Shown: positions 46,611 through 56,558 of the stretch, one piece after another
How positions within the stretch are numbered: the first letter of the stretch is position 1
How the letters are laid out: each line of letters begins with the position of its first letter
NCBI RefSeq assembly: GCF_024448695.1
Contig: NZ_JAMOHY010000002.1
Span: 1 to 64,000 of the forward strand
Length of the DNA: 64,000 nucleotides
Direction of reading: 5' to 3'
Source of the DNA: Stutzerimonas stutzeri
Lineage (GTDB): Bacteria > Pseudomonadota > Gammaproteobacteria > Pseudomonadales > Pseudomonadaceae
The notes under the pieces: model-generated
The model's input: the letters and a program-made list of their open reading frames with translations, nothing else
The model's database searches: none
What the model was told of the DNA's origin: nothing
Translations under genes and position numbers: made by a program

Positions 46611-48536
46611 ATGCGCGGTCGCCTCTCCAGTTTCTGTTTCTGCCTGTTGCTCGCCACCGTCATCTCCCAGACCACCCATGCCGCCAGCCTTGAGCAACAA
46701 CGTCGCTATTACGACGAGGCCAAGCAGGCGTTGGCCAAGGGTGACAGCGGGCCCTACCGCCGTTACGCCAGCGCACTTCGGGACTATCCCCTGGAACCGC
46801 ACCTGGCTTATGACGAACTGACCGCCCGACTGAAAACCGCCGGCAACGATGAAGTCGAGAAATTTCTCGCCGAGCACGGCGACCTGCCCCAGATCAGCTG
46901 GATGAAACTGCGCTGGCTGCGACTGCTGGCCGCTCGCGGCGACTGGCAGCCCTTTGTCAGGCACTACGACCCCAAGATGAACTTCACCGAACTCGACTGC
47001 CTGTTTGGCCAGTACCAGCTTGCCAATGGCCATACGCAGCAGGGCTACGCCACCGCACAGCGGCTCTGGCTGGTTGGCAAGTCGCAGCACAATGCCTGTG
47101 ACCCGCTGTTCGAACGCTGGAGTGCTGCCGGGCAACTCACCGAGGACCTGCGCTGGCAGCGTCTCAAGCTGGCCGTCGAGGGTGGCAACTACGGCCTGGC
47201 CGCTTTCCTGGCGAAAAATCTGCCGACGCTGAAATCCCAGGGCGAACGCCTGATCGAGGTTGCGCAGAAGCCGCAACTGCTGAACCAGCCTGAACGCTTT
47301 ACTCCAGCCAGCCAGGCCACGGGCGATATCGTCTCGATCGGCCTGCGCCGCCTGGCACGGCAGAATCCCGAACAGGCACTCGCCCTGCTCGATGGCTATG
47401 CACGACGTCTGTCGTTCTCATCGGAAGAAAAGGTGGCCATCGCCCGGCAAATCGGCCTGACCCTGGCCAAGCGCTTCGACGCCCGGGCGCTGGCGGTGAT
47501 GGCCGATTATGACCCGCAACTGCGCGATAACACGGTCAGCGAATGGCGCGCACGCCTGTTGCTGCGCCTGGGTCGCTGGGATGAGGCTCATGCCCTGACC
47601 CAGCGTTTCCCCGACGAGCTGGCCAGCAGCAACCGCTGGCGCTACTGGAAGGCCCGCAGCCTGGAATTGGCGCAACCCAATGGCACACAGGCCGCCCGGC
47701 TCTACCAGCCCGTCGCTGCCGAGCGGGATTTCTACGGGTTCCTTTCCGCCGACCGCATCCAGGCGCCTTACACCTTCAATCACCAACCCCTGAAGCTGGA
47801 CCCCAAGGTGGTGCGCAAGGTGCGCAACACCGCCGGCATTCGTCGCGCCCTGGAATTTCACGCGCGCGGACAGATCGTCGATGGTCGTCGCGAGTGGTAT
47901 CACGTCAGCCGCTTGTTCAGTCGCGATGAGTTGGTGGCCCAGGCGCGCCTGGCCTATGACATGGAATGGTATTTCCCGGCGATCCGCACCATCAGCCAGG
48001 CACAGTACTGGGATGATCTGGATATCCGCTTTCCCATGGCCCATCGCAGCAGCCTGCTCAACGCCGCGAAGGCACGGGAGATCCATCCAAGCTGGGTTTT
48101 CGCCATCACCCGCCAGGAAAGCGCCTTCATGGCTGATGCCCGTTCCCACGTCGGCGCCACGGGCCTGATGCAGCTGATGCCGGCCACCGCGCAGGAAACC
48201 GCCAGGCGCTTCAACATCCCGTTGTCATCACCGCGACAGGTTCTCAACCCCAACACCAATATCCAGCTGGGCACGGCCTATCTCAGCCAGATATACGGGC
48301 AGTTCAAAGGCAATCGGGTGCTCGCCTCGGCAGCCTACAACGCCGGGCCGGGCCGGGTACGCCAGTGGCTGAAGAACGCCGAACATCTGCCATTTGACGT
48401 CTGGGTTGAGAATATCCCATTCGATGAAACCCGCCAGTACGTGCAAAACGTGCTGACTTACTCTGTCATCTACGGACAGAAGCTCAATTCACCGCAGCCA
48501 CTGATCGAGTGGCACGAACGCTACTTCGATCAATAA
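46611..48536 (+). CDS. slt: Soluble lytic murein transglycosylase
   Basis: Slt cleaves peptidoglycan glycan strands to 1,6-anhydromuropeptides in the periplasm. The 641-residue protein has a signal peptide (about 1-23, cleavage near THAA), a long superhelical U/L-domain (about 25-470) and the C-terminal SLT catalytic domain. The catalytic Glu is E503 in RQESAF, followed by GATGLMQLMPATA and AYNAGPGRV. Length and motifs match Slt70. Confidence 0.93.
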   Translation: MRGRLSSFCFCLLLATVISQTTHAASLEQQRRYYDEAKQALAKGDSGPYRRYASALRDYPLEPHLAYDELTARLKTAGNDEVEKFLAEHGDLPQISWMKLRWLRLLAARGDWQPFVRHYDPKMNFTELDCLFGQYQLANGHTQQGYATAQRLWLVGKSQHNACDPLFERWSAAGQLTEDLRWQRLKLAVEGGNYGLAAFLAKNLPTLKSQGERLIEVAQKPQLLNQPERFTPASQATGDIVSIGLRRLARQNPEQALALLDGYARRLSFSSEEKVAIARQIGLTLAKRFDARALAVMADYDPQLRDNTVSEWRARLLLRLGRWDEAHALTQRFPDELASSNRWRYWKARSLELAQPNGTQAARLYQPVAAERDFYGFLSADRIQAPYTFNHQPLKLDPKVVRKVRNTAGIRRALEFHARGQIVDGRREWYHVSRLFSRDELVAQARLAYDMEWYFPAIRTISQAQYWDDLDIRFPMAHRSSLLNAAKAREIHPSWVFAITRQESAFMADARSHVGATGLMQLMPATAQETARRFNIPLSSPRQVLNPNTNIQLGTAYLSQIYGQFKGNRVLASAAYNAGPGRVRQWLKNAEHLPFDVWVENIPFDETRQYVQNVLTYSVIYGQKLNSPQPLIEWHERYFDQ

Positions 48537-48583
48537 ATGCGGGCTTCTGCAATTAAGGAAGGCGCTTCGGAACCGGGAGCCTT

Positions 48584-49516
48584 TCAGCCAGCCTCGTCCA
48601 GCAGGAGACGCTCACGAACGACGTCGACCAGCTTCTCGGGCTGAAATTTGGACAGGAAGTTGTTGCAGCCGACCTTTTTCACCATTGCCAGGTTGAAACT
48701 GCCAGACAGAGACGTGTGCAGGACCACGTGCAGATCGCGCAGACGCGGATCATTGCGAATCTCGGTAGTGAGACGATAGCCGTCCATTTCCGGCATTTCC
48801 GCATCGGTGAAGACCATCAACAATTTGTCCGTCAGCACCTCTCCGGCATCGGCCCAGGCCTTGAGCTTGCCCAATCCTTTCAGGCCATCGCTGGCGGTGT
48901 GCACGATGATGCCAAGCTGGCCGAGCGTTGAGCGCAACTGCGCCAGCGCCACGCCCGAATCGTCAACGCAGAGGACTTCGCGACCCTTGGCGTGCTCGAG
49001 CACCGGGTCGGCAAGACGCTCTGGGGAAATACTGCTGTCATACGGGACGATCTCGGCGAGCACCTTTTCGACATCGATCACTTCGACCAGCTGGTCTTCG
49101 ACCTTGGTGATGGCCGTCAGGTAATGCTGGCGGCCTGCAGTCGCGGGTGGCGGCAGCACCTCTTCCCAGTTCAGATTGAGAATGCGATCCACACCGCCAA
49201 CCAGAAAGGCCTGAACGGAGCGGTTGTATTCGGTGACGATAATGGTGCTGTTCTCATCGGGCACCAGCGGTCGCAAGCCGATGGCACGCGACAGGTCGAT
49301 AACCGGCAGCGTTTGCCCACGCAGATTGACCACACCACAGACCGAACCATGACGATGCGGCATCAGTGTCATCTTCGGAAGCTGCACCACTTCCTGGACC
49401 TTGAACACATTGATGGCGAACTTCTGTCGGCCCGAGAGCCTGAACATGAGAATTTCCAGACGATTCTGGCCTACCAACCGGGTGCGTTGATCGACTGAAT
49501 CGAGAATGCCGGCCAT
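48584..49516 (-). CDS. cheV: Chemotaxis coupling protein CheV
   Basis: CheV joins chemoreceptors to CheA. The 310-residue protein has a CheW-like domain (about 20-160: FRLSGRQKFAINVFKVQEVVQLP, GVVNLRGQTLPVIDL) and a C-terminal receiver (about 180-305) with VLCVDDSG and the phospho-acceptor in VFTDAEMPEMDGY. It is an orphan here with no other chemotaxis genes nearby, as is common for CheV. Confidence 0.93.
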   Translation of the reverse strand: MAGILDSVDQRTRLVGQNRLEILMFRLSGRQKFAINVFKVQEVVQLPKMTLMPHRHGSVCGVVNLRGQTLPVIDLSRAIGLRPLVPDENSTIIVTEYNRSVQAFLVGGVDRILNLNWEEVLPPPATAGRQHYLTAITKVEDQLVEVIDVEKVLAEIVPYDSSISPERLADPVLEHAKGREVLCVDDSGVALAQLRSTLGQLGIIVHTASDGLKGLGKLKAWADAGEVLTDKLLMVFTDAEMPEMDGYRLTTEIRNDPRLRDLHVVLHTSLSGSFNLAMVKKVGCNNFLSKFQPEKLVDVVRERLLLDEAG

Positions 49517-49656
49517 GGGTGGCTCCTTGCTGAATACGAGACATAAGTGGCTATCGGCAGCAAGGCTCGACGCTTTATGTGGCCCAGCACCAATTCATAT
49601 AACGCATCATCGGTCCGGCCAGCCAATAGCGCAATGCCATCATGCAGTTTCCAGCC

Positions 49657-50589
49657 TCAGCGCAGCAGATCACCCGCTTCTCGCGCAGCTTCACCCAGCA
49701 AGGGACAATCAACAGGCAGATGAAGGCGCAGAGCCCTGGGCCGAACAGAAAACCGCATGCGCTTTGCTGCCGCCGGTTCGCCATCGAGGTTGATGTCGAT
49801 CTGCTCCGGCGCCTCGATCTCAAGCCAGGGCAGGCGCGCATTCACAGAAACGCTGTCGATCCCCAGCAAGCCTCCGCTCAGCAGCGTACCCAGAGTTCCC
49901 ACGGTATCGGCCGGTGCCGGAACGATGCACAAATCGAGCAGACCGTCATCGACCAGCGCCTGCGGACAAAGCTCCTGCCCGCCCCCAGACTGGCGACCAT
50001 TGCCGATGCCCAGCGCCAGAAAATCCCCTTCCCAGGTGAAATCCGGTCCGGCAAATCGTCCCCAGGCCGAACGGATTTCACTGAAACGGGACAGGCCGGT
50101 CAGCAGATAGGCGCCGCCACCCAGGACTTTCTTCAGCTCCTCGGATGTGCTGGCAGTCACCTTTGAACCAAAGCCGCCAGTGGCCATGTTGATGAACGGC
50201 TCGCCGTTCATCTCGCCGACATCGACCAACACCGCCGGACGTTCCAGCAGCGCCAGGGCATCAAAAGGCTCCAGCGGGATACCAGCGGCCTGGGCGAAAT
50301 CATTGGCAGTACCCAATGGCAGCAACGCCAGGCTCGCGTCAACACCCGTGTCCAGCAACGCCTGAGCAACCTCACGCAACGTGCCGTCACCACCGCCGGC
50401 AACCAGCGTCCGATAGCCCGCCTCCAGTGCCTCTTGAACCAGGCGCTGAGCATCGCCGGGCTCCCACGTCACTCGCACAGCCAGATGCCGGTCCAGCTGA
50501 CGCCAGGCGTTGACCGCCGCGCGCACTTCGTCATTGAGCGCCTGTTTGCCATGAAGAATCAGCAACGCACCGGATACGTTCATGACCAT
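49657..50589 (-). CDS. yegS: YegS-like lipid kinase / diacylglycerol kinase catalytic-domain protein
   Basis: This 310-residue soluble kinase has the catalytic loop VAGGGDGTLREVAQALL (about residues 59-75), PLGTANDFAQAAGIP and the C-terminal LDGEPA. Family members phosphorylate diacylglycerol, phosphatidylglycerol or related lipids. ATG 50589 has AGGA at 5 bases; ATG 50583 is the alternative. It is divergent from the exopolysaccharide locus. Confidence 0.88.
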   Translation of the reverse strand: MVMNVSGALLILHGKQALNDEVRAAVNAWRQLDRHLAVRVTWEPGDAQRLVQEALEAGYRTLVAGGGDGTLREVAQALLDTGVDASLALLPLGTANDFAQAAGIPLEPFDALALLERPAVLVDVGEMNGEPFINMATGGFGSKVTASTSEELKKVLGGGAYLLTGLSRFSEIRSAWGRFAGPDFTWEGDFLALGIGNGRQSGGGQELCPQALVDDGLLDLCIVPAPADTVGTLGTLLSGGLLGIDSVSVNARLPWLEIEAPEQIDINLDGEPAAAKRMRFSVRPRALRLHLPVDCPLLGEAAREAGDLLR

Positions 50590-50980
50590 TGCTTTCCTAT
50601 AGTTGATCGACTGTGAGCGCTTCGACACAAGCCGCGGACGAAGCGTCGACAGACCCTAGGACTCGCCGGCAGGCAATAAGTTGTGGCATTGCCGGCCCCA
50701 CTTAAAAGCCGCGCCGCGACCAGCGCTCATCAGCGTCCAGCTGAATCCCCGAGCGCCTCGCCGCGTACGATTTATTGCTTTTATTTCAACCGTTTGGATT
50801 GCCTGCTTAATTCCTGCCAACAAATTGCCACTTTACGCGCCGGCGCTGAACTCATTTCACGGGGGGCGGTCGGAGCATTTGTCCGGTTAAAGCTTGCACA
50901 GCGGCCTGTCATTCAGAACCGCGTTCGCGGCGGTCAAACCAGAACATTGAGCTGACAATAGCCGAAGGAAGGAGCCTTGT
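50590..50980. other. Upstream region of the exopolysaccharide locus
   Basis: This 391-base gap is AT-rich around 50765-50840 and has no credible gene. It should contain the promoter(s) of the locus and of the divergent lipid kinase. I cannot identify a convincing sigma-70 or sigma-54 pair. A segment at 50865-50879 loosely recalls the ops/JUMPstart core but does not match it well. Confidence 0.4.
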
Positions 50981-52405
50981 ATGCGCTTACAGTCCGTTGG
51001 AACCCTTGAGTACGCCCACCCCAGTTTCATCGATTACTTTCTTGCCAGCATTCGGCTGATCCACGGACTGACGGCGGTCTTGCCGGGCGTTCTGCTCCTG
51101 CTGTTTCTCCCCATTTCCGGGAGCACCTTCAGCACCTTCCTGATGTTTTTCGGCGTGATCAGCGTCGTGATATTCCAGTCGGTAGGCATCTACAGCGAAG
51201 AGGTGTTCAGCACCCTGTTGCGCTTTCGCACCATGCTGGTGGCCTGGGCCGCAGCATTCAGCCTGCTGATTTTCATGCACCAGGGGCTCGGCATGTTCCG
51301 CTACCTGGAAACCGGACATCTGGTGTTCTGGTTTTTCACCAGTGCCATTCTGTTCGGCGCCGAGCGCTTGCTGATGCTCGCACTGTTTCGTCGTCTGATG
51401 GCCAAGGGCGTATACCTGCAGAACGCCGTGATTCTCGGCGGCACCGACAACGGTGTGCGCGTGGCCGAGTACCTGGCCCATCATCGCGACATTCGTACCG
51501 GCGTTCTCGGCTTCATCGACGATCGCCTGGAACGACTGCCAAAGGAGCTTGCCAATCTGCCGTTGCTGGGCAATACCCGCGACCTGGAGCAGATGATCCG
51601 CGAGGAGAAAGTCACACAGGTGCTGGTCGCCCTGCCCTGGTTCGCTGATAGCCGGATCGGGCAGGTGATCAACGAACTGCGCAAGCTGCCGGTCAATGTG
51701 TTGCTGGTCCCCGACATGGTTGCCTTCCGCCATGCCAACAAGCGCATCACCGAAGTTGCAGGCCTGCCCACGCTGATCGCCTCTGACCTGCCGTTGCGCG
51801 GCTGGTCACCGATGTTCAAGCGTATCGAGGACATCATCCTCTCCAGTCTGGCCCTGCTGGCAGCCGCGCCGGTGATGCTCCTGCTTGCCCTGGCGATCAA
51901 GATCGACTCCCCCGGCCCGGTGCTGTTCAAGCAGAAGCGCTATGGCTACAACAACCGGCTGATCGAGGTCTACAAATTTCGCTCGATGTACCACGCCCGT
52001 TCGGATGCCAATGCCGAGCGCCAGACCACTCGTGACGACGACCGCATCACCCGTGTCGGGCGCTTTATCCGCAAGACCAGCCTCGATGAGTTGCCACAGC
52101 TGCTGAACGTGTTCCTGGGCAGCATGTCGATGGTCGGCCCACGTCCCCATGCGACGGCGACCAAGGCCGCTGGCGTGCTGTTCGAAGACGCCGTATCCGA
52201 ATATTCCGCACGCCATCGGGTCAAGCCGGGCATCACCGGCTGGGCGCAGATCAATGGTTATCGCGGTGAAACCGACACCCTGGAAAAGATCGAGAAACGC
52301 GTCGAGTACGACCTGGATTACATCGAACGCTGGTCGGTCTGGTTCGACATTTACATTCTGGCTCGAACCATTCCCGCCCTGCTGTTCAACCGGGACGTTT
52401 ACTGA
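50981..52405 (+). CDS. Initiating undecaprenyl-phosphate sugar phosphotransferase (WcaJ/PslA type)
   Basis: This 474-residue membrane enzyme starts repeat-unit synthesis by transferring a hexose-1-phosphate, usually glucose or galactose, to undecaprenyl phosphate. Four N-terminal helices (about 22-125) precede a CoA-binding-like domain ([17 protein letters not shown]). A re-entrant helix (about 278-300) leads into the catalytic domain with [37 protein letters not shown] and MVGPRPHA, and the end [41 protein letters not shown] stands 6 bases before the start. It opens the exopolysaccharide locus. Confidence 0.93.
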   Translation: MRLQSVGTLEYAHPSFIDYFLASIRLIHGLTAVLPGVLLLLFLPISGSTFSTFLMFFGVISVVIFQSVGIYSEEVFSTLLRFRTMLVAWAAAFSLLIFMHQGLGMFRYLETGHLVFWFFTSAILFGAERLLMLALFRRLMAKGVYLQNAVILGGTDNGVRVAEYLAHHRDIRTGVLGFIDDRLERLPKELANLPLLGNTRDLEQMIREEKVTQVLVALPWFADSRIGQVINELRKLPVNVLLVPDMVAFRHANKRITEVAGLPTLIASDLPLRGWSPMFKRIEDIILSSLALLAAAPVMLLLALAIKIDSPGPVLFKQKRYGYNNRLIEVYKFRSMYHARSDANAERQTTRDDDRITRVGRFIRKTSLDELPQLLNVFLGSMSMVGPRPHATATKAAGVLFEDAVSEYSARHRVKPGITGWAQINGYRGETDTLEKIEKRVEYDLDYIERWSVWFDIYILARTIPALLFNRDVY

Positions 52406-52434
52406 CGTAACGCCGTGCGCAAAGGAATGAACCC

Positions 52435-52500
52435 ATGAAACAAGCCGCTATCCAATATCTGTCCTGGACACTTCCAGTCTCACATGTCGTGAGGCAGTGA
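52435..52500 (+). CDS. Possible 21-residue leader peptide between wcaJ and the phosphatase gene
   Basis: An ATG 9 bases after AAAGGA opens a 21-codon frame beginning MKQAAIQYLSW and ending in TGA at 52498-52500, one base before the phosphatase ATG at 52502. It fills most of the 96-base gap. This could be a coupled small ORF that sets phosphatase translation, or chance. No homologue is known to me. Confidence 0.3.
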   Translation: MKQAAIQYLSWTLPVSHVVRQ

Positions 52501-52501
52501 G

Positions 52502-52939
52502 ATGTTCCAGAACATATTGATTGTCTGCGTCGGCAACGTCTGCAGAAGCCCGGCAGCTGAAGCGCTGCTGTTACACAGACTTCAGGGCAGAGGCCCATCC
52601 GTCAGTTCGGCTGGCATAGGCGCCCTGGTGGGAAACCCCATGGACAGACTCGCTCAACAGGTGCTGCAGGAACACGGTCTGGAACATGCGAGCCACCGTG
52701 CCCGGCAGGTCGACAGCGAACTTCTGCACCAGGCCGACCTGATTCTGGCCATGGAGCAGGGCCATATCCAGCACCTGCGCCAGATCGCCCCTGAAGTACA
52801 TGGCAAAACCTTCCTGATGGGCAAATGGCTGGACGACATGGAGATTCCCGATCCATTTCGTCAATCCAAACCCGCTTTCGACCACGTTCACAGCCTTCTG
52901 ACGCAAGCCGTCGAAAGCTGGCTTCCTTACCTTGAATAA
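52502..52939 (+). CDS. wzb: Low-molecular-weight protein tyrosine phosphatase (Wzb-like)
   Basis: This 145-residue phosphatase has the active-site loop CVGNVCRS (Cys9, Arg15) and the general acid Asp117 in IPDPF. In polysaccharide loci it dephosphorylates the Wzc tyrosine autokinase, allowing cycles of assembly and chain-length control. Wzc follows after 15 bases, confirming the pairing. Confidence 0.93.
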   Translation: MFQNILIVCVGNVCRSPAAEALLLHRLQGRGPSVSSAGIGALVGNPMDRLAQQVLQEHGLEHASHRARQVDSELLHQADLILAMEQGHIQHLRQIAPEVHGKTFLMGKWLDDMEIPDPFRQSKPAFDHVHSLLTQAVESWLPYLE

Positions 52940-52954
52940 GAAGAAGGAACTTCA

Positions 52955-55165
52955 ATGACCACCATGCCACGCCCCATTTATGAGACCAAAGAGGACAAGG
53001 ACATTGATCTGGCCCACCTCTTCGACACCTTCCTCAACAACCGGGGCATCATCGCTGCGATAACCGGCTTTTTTGCGGTGCTGGGTATTGCCTATGCACT
53101 GCTCAGCACGCCGGTGTACCTAGCCACCGCGATGATCCAGATCGAAGCCAAAAGTGGACTGCCAAGCCTGACCGATGTCGTCGGCACCGCGCCGGCGGTA
53201 TCCCCTGCCCAGACGGAAATCGCACTGCTCAAATCACGCTCCGTAGTGGGCGGCGCAGTGGAAGCGCTCAATCTCGACATCATCATCGAACCGCGTCACT
53301 TCCCGTTGATTGGCGGGTTTATGGCACGCAACTTCGAACCGACCGAAGAAGGCGAGCTGGGCTGGTATCCGGCCGGTTTCGAATCCTATGCCTGGGGCGG
53401 TGAGACCTTGCGCATCTCCCAGCTCATCGTGCCGGACAGCATCCATGGTGAAGATCTGACCCTGGAAGCCGCCGACGGCAATGGCTTCATCCTGCGCGAC
53501 CCGGACGGCGAAGTGGTCGCCCAGGGCGTTGTGGGGCAGCCGGTGGAAACGCCCGACTATGGCATCACCGTTGCCGAACTCAATGCTCGCCCCGGCACCA
53601 CTTTCAACGTGGTCCGCAATCGCACCTACGCCACCACCGAGGACTACCAGAAGCGCCTGTCCGCTGGTGAGCGCGGCAAGCAGTCCGGCATTCTCGGCGT
53701 GTCCCTGGAAGACACCGACCCGGCCAAGGCAGTCCTGGTGCTGGAAGAAGTGGCCACACGTTATGTGCAGCAAAACATCGCGCGTAATGCCGCCGAGGCA
53801 ACCCAGAGCCTGGAGTTTCTCAGCGAGCAGATCCCCGAGGTCCGCAAGAACCTCGACGCTGCCCAGACCGCTTTGAACCAGTACCAGACCGGCAATCGCT
53901 CCGTGGATATCACGGCTGAAACCCAGTCGGTGCTTGATCGTATCGTTGATCTGGAAAAACAGATTTCCGAACAGCATCTCAAGCGGACCGAGATGGAGCG
54001 GCGCTTTACCCGTCAGCATCCGAATTTCCAGGCGCTGATGAACCAGATCAATCAGCTGCAGACCCAGAAGACAGAACTGGAAAAACAGATCAGCACCCTG
54101 CCCTCGACCCAGCAGGAACTGTTGAGGCTGACCCGTGATGTCGAAGTCTCGTCCGAAACCTACGCGATGCTGCTGAACAAGACCCAAGAGCTGGACATCA
54201 TCCGCGCCGGCACCGTGGGCAATGTGCGCATCGTCGATCACGCGGCTGCCGACATCGACACGCCCCTGAAGCCGAACAAGCCGCTGGTGGTGATCGTTGC
54301 GACCCTGCTTGGCGGGCTTCTCGCAGTCGCCTTCGTCTATGTGCGCGAAGCGCTCAAGCGCGGCGTGGAGAACCCTGAGGAAATCGAGCGCGTCGGCATT
54401 CCCGTCTATGCGGCCATTCCATTCAGCGAAAAGCAGGGCCTGCTGGAAAAGCGCCTGGCCAATTTCAAGCGTGACAAGAGCAGCGCCTCCTATCTGCTGT
54501 CGATCAATGACCCTGCCGATCTGGCCACCGAGGCCATGCGCAGCCTGCGCACCAGCCTCCACTTCGCCATGATCGAAGCCAAGAACAACATTCTGATGAT
54601 CACCGGGCCGAGTCCTGCGGTGGGCAAGTCCTTCGTCACCAGCAACCTCGCCGCCGTGATTGCGCAATCGGGCAAGAAGGTGCTGCTGGTCGATGCCGAC
54701 ATGCGCAAAGGCTATCTGCACAAGGTCATGCGCTGCCAGGGCGACAAGGGTCTCTCGGATATTCTTTCAGGCCGCATCACGCTGTTCGATGCCATCCAAA
54801 AGACGCCGCTGCACAACCTGCACGTGATTGCCCACGGCCAACTGCCGCCTAACCCGTCGGAACTGCTGATGCACGAGAATTTCTCTCGCTTCGTCAAGGA
54901 AATCAGCGGCATGTACGACCTGGTGATTTTCGATACACCGCCCATTCTCGCAGTCACCGATGCCGCCCTTGTCGGCAGCCAGGCTGGCACCACGCTGATG
55001 GTGACCCGCTACGGCCTCAACGGCATCAAGGAGATCGAACATGCCAAGCGTCGTCTGGAACAGAACGGCCTGCTGGTCAAGGGCGTGATCTTCAACGCCG
55101 TGCTGCGCAAGGCATCCAACTACAGCGATTACGGCTACTACCAGTACGAATACAAGGCCAAGTAA
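52955..55165 (+). CDS. wzc: Polysaccharide co-polymerase and tyrosine autokinase (Wzc)
   Basis: The 736-residue inner-membrane protein controls polymer length. It has TM1 (about 29-50), a large periplasmic Wzz domain with coiled coils (about 280-430), TM2 (about 445-465) and a cytosolic BY-kinase domain. Walker A is GPSPAVGKS (551-559), Walker A' VLLVDADMRKG and Walker B LVIFDTPPIL. The C-terminus ends in a tyrosine cluster YSDYGYYQYEYKAK, the autophosphorylation site. It is coupled to the phosphatase upstream. Confidence 0.95.
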   Translation: MTTMPRPIYETKEDKDIDLAHLFDTFLNNRGIIAAITGFFAVLGIAYALLSTPVYLATAMIQIEAKSGLPSLTDVVGTAPAVSPAQTEIALLKSRSVVGGAVEALNLDIIIEPRHFPLIGGFMARNFEPTEEGELGWYPAGFESYAWGGETLRISQLIVPDSIHGEDLTLEAADGNGFILRDPDGEVVAQGVVGQPVETPDYGITVAELNARPGTTFNVVRNRTYATTEDYQKRLSAGERGKQSGILGVSLEDTDPAKAVLVLEEVATRYVQQNIARNAAEATQSLEFLSEQIPEVRKNLDAAQTALNQYQTGNRSVDITAETQSVLDRIVDLEKQISEQHLKRTEMERRFTRQHPNFQALMNQINQLQTQKTELEKQISTLPSTQQELLRLTRDVEVSSETYAMLLNKTQELDIIRAGTVGNVRIVDHAAADIDTPLKPNKPLVVIVATLLGGLLAVAFVYVREALKRGVENPEEIERVGIPVYAAIPFSEKQGLLEKRLANFKRDKSSASYLLSINDPADLATEAMRSLRTSLHFAMIEAKNNILMITGPSPAVGKSFVTSNLAAVIAQSGKKVLLVDADMRKGYLHKVMRCQGDKGLSDILSGRITLFDAIQKTPLHNLHVIAHGQLPPNPSELLMHENFSRFVKEISGMYDLVIFDTPPILAVTDAALVGSQAGTTLMVTRYGLNGIKEIEHAKRRLEQNGLLVKGVIFNAVLRKASNYSDYGYYQYEYKAK

Positions 55166-55196
55166 ATCACTGGCTACTTGTCGAGCCGACCTGCTG

Positions 55197-55219
55197 CGCT
55201 GCCCACCTGACGGGCAGCG
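55197..55219 (+). other. Hairpin between wzc and the endoglucanase gene
   Basis: A perfect 8-base stem (cgctgccc with gggcagcg, 7-base loop) starts 32 bases after the wzc stop. Only TT follows it, so it is more likely an attenuator or RNA-processing element that lowers downstream expression than a full terminator. Confidence 0.5.
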
Positions 55220-55265
55220 TTACGCACCCGCTGGCTGTCGGCAGACCAACCACAGGTACACCATC

Positions 55266-56294
55266 ATGCTTTCGTCTTTCCCTCGCACAATAAAGTACGT
55301 GGCGGCGCTCTCGCTGGTCGCCTGCAGTTCAGGTGCACTGGCTGAGGCCGGTATCGATCTGATCGGCATCAACCTGTCCGGCGCCAACTTCGCCCCGCAT
55401 ATCACACCGGGGAAAGTCGGCACGAATTACTTCTATCCGGAAAAGAAGCATTTCAAGTATTACGCCGAGAAAGACATCCGCCTGATTCGCTTTCCTTTCA
55501 TCTGGGAGCGGCTGCAACACGACCTGAACAAAGGCATCAACTTCGACCAGATGCGCATGCTCCGAAAGACGCTCGACCTGGCTGCACAACAGGGCCAGAA
55601 AGTCATTCTGGATATGCACAATTATGCCCGCTACAAAGACCAACTGATCGGTTCGCCCGAAGTGCCCTACTCGGCCTATGCGAGTGTCTGGCGCCATCTG
55701 GCTGAGGCATTCAAGGACCATCCCGGCCTGTACGGTTACGACATCATGAACGAACCCCATTCCACTGAGGGCCTGTGGCCAGGTGCTGCCCAGGCCGCAG
55801 TCGATGCCATTCGTGAAGTCGATATGCAAACGCCGATATTCGTCGAGGGTGACCGCTGGGCCAGCAGTTATCACTGGCGACGGGTCAACGAGGACTTCCT
55901 GCTGAAAGACCCGGCAGACAACCTGATCTATTCGGCGCACATCTACTTCGACACCGATCACTCCGGACGCTATGCCGAGGAAGAAGTCATCGATCCCATG
56001 CTGGGCGTAGAGCGCACTCGCCCCTTCGTGGAGTGGCTAAAGGAACACGGCCAAAGGGGCTTCCTCGGCGAATACGGTGTACCCGGCCACTCCGAGTCGA
56101 TGCTTGTGGCCATGGACAACATGCTTGCCTACCTCAATGAACACTGTATTCCCAGCGCTTACTGGGCCGGCGGGCCAGGCTGGGGCGAGTACGTGCTGGC
56201 AGTCGAACCCATTGACGGCAATGACCGGCCCCAAATGCATATTCTGCAAAAGCATATTGCCAATGACTGTAAGGCCATCGGCCCTGCACGCTGA
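55266..56294 (+). CDS. Exported glycoside hydrolase family 5 endoglucanase
   Basis: The 342-residue protein is predicted to hydrolyse beta-1,4-glucan-like linkages outside the cytoplasm. The N-terminal segment could be a lipoprotein signal (lipobox LVAC, Cys20) or a normal signal cut after ALA at 26. The GH5 fold shows GINLSGANF, RLIRFPFIWERLQ, the acid/base Glu163 in IMNEPHS, the HIYFD strand and the nucleophile Glu269 in FLGEYGVPG. Located inside an exopolysaccharide operon, it probably trims or releases the polymer made there. Confidence 0.9.
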   Translation: MLSSFPRTIKYVAALSLVACSSGALAEAGIDLIGINLSGANFAPHITPGKVGTNYFYPEKKHFKYYAEKDIRLIRFPFIWERLQHDLNKGINFDQMRMLRKTLDLAAQQGQKVILDMHNYARYKDQLIGSPEVPYSAYASVWRHLAEAFKDHPGLYGYDIMNEPHSTEGLWPGAAQAAVDAIREVDMQTPIFVEGDRWASSYHWRRVNEDFLLKDPADNLIYSAHIYFDTDHSGRYAEEEVIDPMLGVERTRPFVEWLKEHGQRGFLGEYGVPGHSESMLVAMDNMLAYLNEHCIPSAYWAGGPGWGEYVLAVEPIDGNDRPQMHILQKHIANDCKAIGPAR

Positions 56295-56558
56295 AAGAGA
56301 AAGGCGAAAGGCCACTGTCGAGCGCCTGCATCAGCTACAAATATTTGCTTCAAACGACGCAACGCCCATGTGAACGGGATGTCCAACCTTGCGTTCGATC
56401 AGCTCACCGGCCATCGATGCCTTTCGTCATGGATATGAGGCATACATTGGAGCGATCTGATTGAGAGCAGGACAAAGACGCAATGGCTACATAGAAGTAC
56501 ATGGGCGTGTTGCGTGGCAGGCATGTTCAAAAGGAAAGTGCACCCAAGGAATCAGGTG
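56295..56558. other. Gap between the endoglucanase and polymerase genes
   Basis: A 264-base gap of lower GC than the upstream genes. The polymerase frame can be extended back to 56514, but that part is polar and lacks a good start. No terminator is seen; a promoter may lie here but cannot be placed. Confidence 0.35.

Noticed and set aside
50865..50879. ops/JUMPstart-like element upstream of the exopolysaccharide locus
   Set aside because: Only ggcggt and a loose gagcat match the ops core; the defining order is broken by inserted bases and the rest of JUMPstart is absent.
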